From: JAUYQR01 sp050632395
GTDB taxonomy: Bacteria > Pseudomonadota > Alphaproteobacteria > Rhodobacterales > Rhodobacteraceae
Direction: 5' to 3'
NCBI RefSeq assembly: GCF_050632395.1
Contig: NZ_CP192600.1
Coordinates: 2,232,001 to 2,296,000 of the forward strand
DNA length: 64,000 nucleotides
Positions 57,699 to 64,000 of this stretch are shown piece by piece. The notes below the pieces were generated by a model, which was given only the letters and a program-made list of their open reading frames with translations, was not told the origin of the DNA and ran no database searches. How positions within the stretch are numbered: position 1 is the stretch's first letter; each line of letters begins with the position of its first letter. The translations under genes and the position numbers were made by a program.

Positions 57699-58610
57699 TC
57701 AATGACGCGGCGTAACGGATTCGTGAGTGCTCCCCTGTGGCGGAGTTGCCCGTGTTGCCGCCCGCAGGTTGATCCAGTTGCCCAGAAAGATCAGAGCGGC
57801 GCCGCTGAAAAGGGTGGCCTGCACCGGTTCGGCGTAGAAGGCGGCCCCGATGGCGGCGATCACCGGCAGGCGGACAAAGTCGATTGGCACGACGAAACTG
57901 GCCGGCGCAAGCGAGAGCGCCGAGGTCAGGCACAGGTGCGCGGTGACGCCCGCGATGGCGATCAGGATGAGCCAGGGCAGGGTCTGCAGCGTGGGCAGGG
58001 TGTAGGCGCCGTCGGCCAGCATGGCCACGGTGCCGAAGCAGGTCTGCATCAGGGTCAGCCAGAACAGGATCGACACAATGGCCTCGCCCCTTGTCAGCGC
58101 TTTGGTCATGAGCGTGGTGGCGGCAAAGAAGAAAGCGGCGCCGATGGCGGCCGCGACACCAGGGTCGAGGTGGCCGAAATCTGGCCGCGCAACGATCAGG
58201 ATGCCAAGGAAGCCGAGGCCGGCGGCGATGAGACGGGGGCGGGTCAGCCGTTCGCCAAGGACGAGGGGAGACAAAAGGATCACCCAGATTGGCGAGGTGA
58301 ATTCGAGGGCAAAGACTTGCGCCAGCGGGATCATCGTGATCGCCCAGAACCACAGCGACTGGCCGGTGAAGTGGAACACGTTGCGCAACAGGTGGCTGGG
58401 CAACCGGTCGGTGCGGACGCGCGAGAGGTGGCCCAAGAACCCGGCGACACTGCAGACAATCACGAAGCCGATGGCCGAGCGGAAGGCGAGGATTTCGAAC
58501 GTGTCGTGCACATGCTTGATCTCGCGGGTGGCGATGGCCATCGCGGTGAAAGCGGCTATGGCCCCGGACATCCAGAGAGCGGCGGCGAGGGGGCGGAAAA
58601 CGGCTGGCAT
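57699..58610 (-). CDS. DMT-superfamily (EamA) transporter
   Basis: A 303-residue membrane protein with ten hydrophobic helices. EamA repeats are visible in FTSPIWVILLSPLVLGERLTRPRLIAAGLGFLGILIVARP and LPVIAAIGAAFYAEPVQATLFSGAALIFLGNWINL. Exporter of unknown metabolites. It is a paralogue of the gene at 1639. It may be co-transcribed with the small membrane protein gene 44 bases upstream. Confidence 0.87.
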   Translation of the reverse strand: MPAVFRPLAAALWMSGAIAAFTAMAIATREIKHVHDTFEILAFRSAIGFVIVCSVAGFLGHLSRVRTDRLPSHLLRNVFHFTGQSLWFWAITMIPLAQVFALEFTSPIWVILLSPLVLGERLTRPRLIAAGLGFLGILIVARPDFGHLDPGVAAAIGAAFFFAATTLMTKALTRGEAIVSILFWLTLMQTCFGTVAMLADGAYTLPTLQTLPWLILIAIAGVTAHLCLTSALSLAPASFVVPIDFVRLPVIAAIGAAFYAEPVQATLFSGAALIFLGNWINLRAATRATPPQGSTHESVTPRH

Positions 58611-58654
58611 GGAAACCTACCCTTGCCGGGCGGGCGGCGAATGTCCACCCGGCT

Positions 58655-58921
58655 TCAGCGCCCCATCAGCCCTCGCATCAACCCGCGTATCAGCCCTGCG
58701 AGGACAAGCCAGAGCAGGCAGAAGGGGGCGGCCAGCACCATGAAGATCGGCGCAAGGTTCGAGTCGCTGGCGTAGCCGACCACGGCCGAGGCGGTGGCCG
58801 CCCCCATGATGGCCAGCGGCACGGCCGAAATGCGCACTGGCCAGACCAGCAAGGCAGCGACCTGCGCCACGAGGTAGGCGGGCAGGCACAACATCACGGC
58901 CTGGCCAAGCAGCAGCTCCAT
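58655..58921 (-). CDS. Small membrane protein
   Basis: An 88-residue protein with three hydrophobic segments (LLLGQAVMLCLPAYLVAQVAALLV, AVPLAIMGAATASAVVGY, IFMVLAAPFCLLWLVLAGLI) and a basic C-terminus RGLMRGLMGR. No family recognised. It lies between the DMT gene and the alcohol dehydrogenase gene on the same strand. Confidence 0.65.
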   Translation of the reverse strand: MELLLGQAVMLCLPAYLVAQVAALLVWPVRISAVPLAIMGAATASAVVGYASDSNLAPIFMVLAAPFCLLWLVLAGLIRGLMRGLMGR

Positions 58922-59027
58922 TGAGGGGTCCTGTCGTTCTTTCGAGCACAGGTTTACAGGCCATTATGGCACCAGCGCGGCACCTGCTGCACGGGGCTAT
59001 CGGTCGTGGGGTGGTGACGGGCATCTT

Positions 59028-60017
59028 TCAGTCAGGAATGACCAGAACCTTCACCTCGCCCGGAAGGGCGGGGTTCACTATGGCGGCCGGCGCGTCGGCA
59101 AGCCGGATTACGCGGGAAATCAGCGGGGCGACATCCACCCGGCCATCGCACAGAAGCTGAATCGCACGGGACTGGGTGAACGGATTTATGAAGCTGTGCA
59201 GCAGGCTGATTTCCCGGAAGAGAAGGTCGAATGGTTCGATGCTGACCTGTTCCCCTTTCGGCAATACACCCAGCACAACGACCCTGCCACCCGCGCGGGT
59301 GAGGCGGGGGGCCATTTCGACCGTCTGGACCACACCGGCACATTCGACCACAAGGTCGGCGCCGGGGCCGAGGGTTGCGCGCGCCTCGGCTTCGGTTGCG
59401 GCGGTGTGGGTGGCGCCGACCTGACGCGCGAGGTCGCGCTTGCCACGGTCGCGGGTCAGAAGGGTGACCTCGGCGCCGGCGTTGCGGGCAAGCTGCACCG
59501 CAAGAAGGCCGATGACGCCGCCACCGATCACCAGCACCCGCTCGCCGGGCCGGGGCGCGCCGAGGTCGATCCCGTGCAGGGTGCAGGCGAGGGGTTCGGC
59601 GAAGGCCGCAATACGGGGATCAAGGTCACCGACGGGAAGCGCGCGGTGGGCCGGGATGACGGCGTAATCGGCAAAGCCGCCGTCGCGGTGGATGCCGATG
59701 GCGACGTTGCGGGCACAGAGGTTGACGCGGCCGCGCAGGCAGGCCTCGCAAGTGCCGCAGGCGATGTTCGGATCGCAGGCGATCCGGGTGCCGAGGGGAA
59801 GGGTAACGCCCTCGCCCAGCGCCACGACCTCGCCAGAGAACTCATGGCCGAGGGTGACGGGCGGGGCGCAGGGAAATTCGCCTTTGAAGAGGTGGCGGTC
59901 GGTGCCGCAGATGCCAGCCGCAAGAACGCGCACCAGAACCTCGCCGGGGCCGGGTGTGGGCACGGGAACGTCGACCGTTCGAATATCGCCAGTAGCGAAC
60001 AGGCGTGTGGCATGCAT
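59028..60017 (-). CDS. Zinc-dependent alcohol/polyol dehydrogenase (MDR family)
   Basis: A 329-residue medium-chain dehydrogenase. The catalytic zinc site is AAGICGTDRHL with GHEFSGEVVALGEGV; the structural zinc has four cysteines in CDPNIACGTCEACLRGRVNLC. The NAD-binding motif is VLVIGGGVIGLLAVQLARNAGA. It resembles threonine/sorbitol-type dehydrogenases, oxidising a secondary alcohol. GGGGGGAA precedes the ATG at 60017. Substrate unknown. Confidence 0.88.
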   Translation of the reverse strand: MHATRLFATGDIRTVDVPVPTPGPGEVLVRVLAAGICGTDRHLFKGEFPCAPPVTLGHEFSGEVVALGEGVTLPLGTRIACDPNIACGTCEACLRGRVNLCARNVAIGIHRDGGFADYAVIPAHRALPVGDLDPRIAAFAEPLACTLHGIDLGAPRPGERVLVIGGGVIGLLAVQLARNAGAEVTLLTRDRGKRDLARQVGATHTAATEAEARATLGPGADLVVECAGVVQTVEMAPRLTRAGGRVVVLGVLPKGEQVSIEPFDLLFREISLLHSFINPFTQSRAIQLLCDGRVDVAPLISRVIRLADAPAAIVNPALPGEVKVLVIPD

Positions 60018-60149
60018 GGTGTGGTTCCCCCCGGGGCCATACAGGCTGGGCAAGGGCGTTGCGTCAATCCCGCAAATTGGGGGAAGCCAACGTCACGCGG
60101 GGAGCACGGACCCCGACTTTCGCCGCCCTGGCCGGGCCGTGAGGCGGCG

Positions 60150-61721
60150 CTATTCTAGTTCGATCGTTCCGGGCGGTTTCGACGTGCAATCGTAGAACAC
60201 GCGGTTGATGCCGGGAACTTCCTGAATGATCCGTGTTGCGGTTTCGCCGAGGAAATCGTGGGTGAAGGGGTAGTAGTCTGCGGTCATGCCATCGACGGAA
60301 GTGACGGCACGGAGCGCGAGGGCGTAGTCGTAGGTCCGCCCGTCGCCCATCACGCCCACCGTCTTCATCGGCAGGATCGCGGCGAAGGCTTGCCAAATTT
60401 CATCGTAAAGCCCGTGCTTCTTGATCTGGTCGATGTAGACGGCATCGGCGCGGCGCAGGATGTCCAGCTTTTCGGTGGTAATCTCGCCGGGGCATCGGAT
60501 CGCGAGGCCGGGGCCGGGGAAGGGGTGGCGTTTCACGAAGGGCTCGGGCAGGCCAAGCTCGCGGCCCAAGGCGCGGACCTCGTCCTTGAAAAGTTCGCGC
60601 AGGGGTTCGACGAGCTTGAGGCCCATCTTTTCCGGCAACCCGCCGACATTGTGGTGCGATTTGATGGTTACCGAAGGGCCACCTGAGAAGCTGACGCTTT
60701 CGATCACGTCGGGGTAAAGCGTGCCTTGCGCAAGGAAGGTGGCACCGCCGACGGCGGTGGCGTGCTTCTGGAACACGTCGATGAAAAGCCGTCCGATGGT
60801 CTTGCGCTTGACCTCGGGGTCCGAAACGCCTTCCAGAGCGCCGAGGAACAAGGCAGATTCGTCGGAGTGGATCAGGGGAATGTTGTAGGTGTCGCGGAAC
60901 ATGGTGACGACCTGTTCCGCCTCGCCCAAGCGCAGAAGGCCGTGGTCTACGAAGACGCAGGTAAGTTGGTCGCCGATCGCCTCGTGGATCAGGACGGCGG
61001 CGACGGAGCTGTCGACGCCGCCGGAGAGGCCGCAGATCACCTTGGCGTCGCCGACCTGCGCGCGGATCTTGGCGATGGCTTCCTCGCGGTAGGCGCCCAT
61101 CGTCCAGTCGCCCTTGAAGCCTGCGAGACGGACAAAGTTTTCGTAAAGCTGCGCGCCCTTCGGGGTGTGGTGCACCTCGGGGTGGAACTGGACGGCGTAG
61201 AAGTGGCGCGAAGGGTCGGCGGTGATCGCGAATGGCGCGTTCGGCGAGGTGCCGTAGACCGAGAAACCGGGAGCGATTTCAGAGACATGGTCGCCGTGGC
61301 TCATCCAGACCTGTTCGCGGGCGAGGGGGCCGTCTTCGGGTGGGAACCAACCGGCGAGGATCGGGTGGGTGAGGTCGGTCGGGGTGACGTAGGCGCGGCC
61401 GAACTCGGCGGTGCCGTGGCCGCGTTCCACCTTGCCACCAAGGCAGTGCATCATCACCTGCTGGCCGTAGCAGATGCCGAGGATCGGCACGCCTGCCGTG
61501 AAGGCCGAGGCGGGCGGCATCGGCGCGCCTTCGGCAAAGACCGACGCGGGGCCGCCCGAGAAGATGATCGCCTTCGGCGCGAAAGCCTTGAGGAAGGCAT
61601 CGTCGACGCGGTTGTATGGATGGATCTCGCAGTAGACGTTCAACTCGCGCAGGCGGCGCGCGATGAGTTGCGTCACCTGGGAGCCGAAGTCGATGATGAG
61701 GAGGCGATCGTGATGTGTCAT
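60150..61721 (-). CDS. guaA: GMP synthase (glutamine-hydrolysing)
   Basis: A 523-residue enzyme converting XMP to GMP. The N-terminal glutamine amidotransferase has LGICYGQQVM (Cys) and VQFHPEVHH (His, Glu). The ATP pyrophosphatase domain has the P-loop ICGLSGGVDSSVAAVLIHEA, and the C-terminal dimerisation domain includes RHPFPGPGLAIRCPGE and ends NRVFYDCTSKPPGTIELE. Length is normal. A TTCAC-loop repeat lies 53 bases upstream. Confidence 0.97.
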   Translation of the reverse strand: MTHHDRLLIIDFGSQVTQLIARRLRELNVYCEIHPYNRVDDAFLKAFAPKAIIFSGGPASVFAEGAPMPPASAFTAGVPILGICYGQQVMMHCLGGKVERGHGTAEFGRAYVTPTDLTHPILAGWFPPEDGPLAREQVWMSHGDHVSEIAPGFSVYGTSPNAPFAITADPSRHFYAVQFHPEVHHTPKGAQLYENFVRLAGFKGDWTMGAYREEAIAKIRAQVGDAKVICGLSGGVDSSVAAVLIHEAIGDQLTCVFVDHGLLRLGEAEQVVTMFRDTYNIPLIHSDESALFLGALEGVSDPEVKRKTIGRLFIDVFQKHATAVGGATFLAQGTLYPDVIESVSFSGGPSVTIKSHHNVGGLPEKMGLKLVEPLRELFKDEVRALGRELGLPEPFVKRHPFPGPGLAIRCPGEITTEKLDILRRADAVYIDQIKKHGLYDEIWQAFAAILPMKTVGVMGDGRTYDYALALRAVTSVDGMTADYYPFTHDFLGETATRIIQEVPGINRVFYDCTSKPPGTIELE

Positions 61722-61773
61722 GGCCTCGCGTAGCGTTTGAAGCAGCGTTTCGCAAGGGGCCGACCGGCGCGAA

Positions 61774-61825
61774 GCGGGGGTTTCACACCCCCGCGCCCCC
61801 GTGGGATATTTAGCGAAGGGGAAAC
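61774..61825 (+). repeat. TTCAC-loop intergenic repeat, copy 3
   Basis: Perfect 8-bp stem GCGGGGGT (61774-61781) / ACCCCCGC (61787-61794), loop TTCAC, then GCCCCCGTGGGATATTTAGC and AAGGGGAAAC. Divergent region between guaA and the MttB homologue. Confidence 0.8.
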
Positions 61826-61936
61826 ACGGTGTCGTTTATTGCAGGGCATCGTGTCGGTTTTGGAGAGCAAGCGGCGGTTTCAAGTCTGGGAGGCGGCTGG
61901 ATTGGCGGCATAAGGTTCGCAAAAGCGTTGGAGGCG

Positions 61937-63481
61937 ATGATGAACGAAGTGGCAGGGCGCAGGGCGCGCGGCGGTGGTGGATCGGCGCGGCGGGCGGAGC
62001 GGACGGCGGTGTCGTTGGACACCGCGCGGTTCATCACGCGCAACATCCCGAATTTCGAAATCCTGAACGAAGAGGCGCTGCAGATCATCGAGTGGAACGC
62101 CGAGACCGTTCTGGAGGAGATCGGCGTCAACTTCGTGGAAAATCCGGGCGCGCTGGACCTTTGGCGCGCGGCGGGGGCGGATGTGAAGGGCGAGCGGGTG
62201 CATATCCCGCGCGGTCTGGCGCGGAAGCTGTGTGCGACGGCGCCCTCATCGTTCACCCAGCACGCGCGCAATCCGGAGCGCAAGGTCGAGGTCGGCGGAC
62301 GCAATCTGGTGCTGGCGCCGGTCTATGGCCCACCCTTCGTGCGCGACGTGGAAGGCGGGCGGCGCTATGCGACGATTGCCGACTTCCAGAACTTCGTGAA
62401 GCTGGGCTACATGTCGAAGTGGCTGCACCATTCGGGCGGCACAGTCTGCGAGCCGACTGATGTGCCGGTGAACAAGCGCCATCTGGACATGCTTCTGGCG
62501 CATATGGTGCTGTCGGACAAGCCGTACATGGGGTCGGTGACCGAGCCGTCCCGCGCGGAAGATTCGGTGGCGATGTCGAAGATCCTGTTCGGCAATGATT
62601 TCGTCGACCAGAACACGGTGATGACCAGCCTGATCAACATCAACTCGCCGCTGACGTTCGACGGCATCATGATGGGCGCGCTTGAGGTTTACGCCAAGGC
62701 CAATCAGGCGGCCATCATCAGCCCGTTCATCGTGGGCGGAGCGATGGCGCCGGTGACGGTCGCGGGGACGCTGACGCAAGTGTTGGCCGAGGTGCTGGCG
62801 GGGGTGGCCTATTCCCAGCTGGTTCGGCCCGGTGCGCCGGTGATCTTTGGCGCCTTCGTGACGTCGATCGACATGAACTCGGGCGCGCCGACGTTCGGGA
62901 CGCCGGAGGCCGCGCACATCACGTATGGAGCGGGGCAGTTGGCGCGGCGGTTGAACCTGCCGTACCGGTCGGGCGGCAGTTTCTGCGGATCGAAACTGCC
63001 GGATGCGCAGGCAGCTTACGAGACGGCGAACAGCCTGAACATGGCGCTGCTGGCGGGCGTGAACTTCATGCTGCATGCCTGCGGCTGGCTGGAGGGCGGG
63101 CTGGTCAGTTCCTACGAGAAGTTCGTGATGGACGCGGACCAGCTTGGCACGCTGCATCATCTGGCCCAAGGCGTGATGATGGACACCAATGGTCAGGCGA
63201 TGGACGCGCTGCGCGAGGTCGGGCCGGGCGGGCATTTCCTTGGCTGCGAACATACGCAGGCGAACTTCAAGTCGGCGTTCTGGCGCAGCGATCTGTTCGA
63301 TTACAAGCCCTTCGAAACCTGGGCAGAGGAAGGCGCGCGCGATACGCAAGCGCTGGCGGCGGAGCGGGTGAAAAAACAGTTGGGCGATTACCAGCAACCG
63401 GCGCTGGACGAGGGCATTCACGAGGCGCTGGACGCCTATGTCGCCAAGCGCAAGGCCGAGATGCCTGACGCTTTCGTCTGA
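61937..63481 (+). CDS. Trimethylamine methyltransferase family (MttB-like, non-pyrrolysine)
   Basis: A 514-residue TIM-barrel protein of the MttB superfamily. It has DLWRAAGADVKGERVHIPRGLAR, the central EPTDVPVNKRHLDMLLAHMVLSDKPYMGSVTEPSRAEDSVAM, and the barrel closing GGHFLGCEHTQANFKSAFWRS. There is no in-frame TAG, so no pyrrolysine; such homologues demethylate glycine betaine or other quaternary amines to a corrinoid protein. No corrinoid protein gene adjoins it here. GGAGG lies 6 bases before the chosen ATG at 61937. A terminator follows. Confidence 0.87.
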   Translation: MMNEVAGRRARGGGGSARRAERTAVSLDTARFITRNIPNFEILNEEALQIIEWNAETVLEEIGVNFVENPGALDLWRAAGADVKGERVHIPRGLARKLCATAPSSFTQHARNPERKVEVGGRNLVLAPVYGPPFVRDVEGGRRYATIADFQNFVKLGYMSKWLHHSGGTVCEPTDVPVNKRHLDMLLAHMVLSDKPYMGSVTEPSRAEDSVAMSKILFGNDFVDQNTVMTSLININSPLTFDGIMMGALEVYAKANQAAIISPFIVGGAMAPVTVAGTLTQVLAEVLAGVAYSQLVRPGAPVIFGAFVTSIDMNSGAPTFGTPEAAHITYGAGQLARRLNLPYRSGGSFCGSKLPDAQAAYETANSLNMALLAGVNFMLHACGWLEGGLVSSYEKFVMDADQLGTLHHLAQGVMMDTNGQAMDALREVGPGGHFLGCEHTQANFKSAFWRSDLFDYKPFETWAEEGARDTQALAAERVKKQLGDYQQPALDEGIHEALDAYVAKRKAEMPDAFV

Positions 63482-63508
63482 GGCTTTCGGATAAGGACAC
63501 GGGAAGAA

Positions 63509-63531
63509 GGGGCGGGCGACCGCCCCTTTTT
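63509..63531 (+). terminator. Rho-independent terminator of the MttB-like gene
   Basis: Stem GGGGCGG (63509-63515) / CCGCCCC (63520-63526), loop GCGA, followed by TTTTT. Lies 28 bases after the stop. Confidence 0.92.
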
Positions 63532-63542
63532 CATATGGCGCG

Positions 63543-63827
63543 TCAGGCGGTGCCAGCGCGACGCAAAAGTTGGGCCTCGGCCAGCAGGGCGATCAGCACG
63601 TCGATGTGACGCGCCACCGAATAGCCGATGTCACCGCGCAGCCGGGTCTGTTCGAGCCTCTCCTCCTCGACCAGAAGGTTGGGGACGGTCTGTTCGGGCG
63701 AGTGGTCGCACTTCACCAGCCGGCGCAAGTCGCGATCGCGACTGTAGTCGCCCAGACCGCAGCGGGCCGCGCGCATCAACAGCCGTGGGCGCCGCAGGTT
63801 GGCGAGGATGGTGCGGAAATCAGACAT
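63543..63827 (-). CDS. DUF6477-like small protein
   Basis: A 94-residue protein from the ATG at 63827, preceded by GGAGTGTCCTG. Pattern: ILANLRRPRLLMRAARCGLGDYSRDRDLRRL, then DIGYSVARHIDVLIALLAEAQLL. This matches my memory of DUF6477 proteins restricted to Rhodobacterales. Helical and soluble; function unknown. The region beyond it to 64000 is AT-richer and probably holds its promoter; I see no gene in it. Confidence 0.75.
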   Translation of the reverse strand: MSDFRTILANLRRPRLLMRAARCGLGDYSRDRDLRRLVKCDHSPEQTVPNLLVEEERLEQTRLRGDIGYSVARHIDVLIALLAEAQLLRRAGTA

Positions 63828-64000
63828 CAGGACACTCCGTTCTATGACCGACACCCACCATGCGCGCATTCAACCCTGCGTTGCACAAACACCAATTCGA
63901 GCGCACGGAGGTTACCAAACTCTTTAGGAATTCCCGCAAATTATTAATAACGATCAGAAAGTTAACGATCAGGTAACCAATTCGACCCAAGGTTGCCCCT

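Overview
The window looks like a chromosomal segment of a high-GC alphaproteobacterium, most likely of the Rhodobacteraceae (Rhodobacter/Gemmobacter/Tabrizicola type). This rests on gene content and order: aroK-aroB divergent from a xerD cluster, a DUF6477-type protein, a DUF1127 protein, a non-pyrrolysine MttB homologue, and lineage-typical intergenic repeats. No database search was run; family names come from recognised motifs.

Layout. 1-16 kb is mostly core metabolism and transport: an MsbA-like exporter (partial), a class V aminotransferase, a DMT exporter, a DenD-like dehydrogenase, a DUF305 protein, a class I glutamine amidotransferase, a CorC/HlyC-xerD-periplasmic protein cluster, aroKB, and a sugar-uptake module (FGGY kinase divergent from a binding protein/ATPase/permease operon). 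16-21.6 kb is a glycan decoration cluster: FkbM methyltransferase, RgpF-like protein, GT25, a second glycosyltransferase, and a GT2-methyltransferase fusion. It ends at a decayed IS3 fragment. 22-26 kb holds an MFS transporter, a PAP2 phosphatase and a DedA-PAP2-LssY fusion.

26.3-36.0 kb is the accessory region. A complete tRNA-Gln(UUG) gene lies at its right edge. A 19-nt copy of the tRNA 3' end lies at its left edge. A near-identical lipoprotein gene follows the tRNA sequence at both edges. Between the edges are a sulfatase with its own formylglycine-generating enzyme and an AraC regulator, a gene cut by an IS21-family insertion sequence, a third truncated copy of the repeat end, two membrane proteins and an IS3 remnant. 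I read this as a tRNA-targeted island, probably built from more than one related element, that has lost its integrase.

36-64 kb returns to core genes: an HI0933-type flavoprotein, a VOC protein, a capsule-export module with kdsA (kpsT-kpsE-like-kdsA), an NhaA-type antiporter, a uracil-DNA glycosylase, SseB, rplM-rpsI, an OafA-type acyltransferase interrupted by TGA, a MocR regulator with a clear operator, a polyamine-type ABC transporter without a binding protein, TetR-PPK2, an alpha/beta hydrolase-MetA pair, an ATPase, a FadL-like porin, a second DMT protein, a zinc alcohol dehydrogenase, guaA, the MttB homologue and a DUF6477 protein.

Most notable non-coding signals: an intergenic hairpin family with a constant TTCAC loop and compensated stems, the tRNA-Gln att repeats, a G-quadruplex-type tract beside the left att, and several clean operator palindromes.
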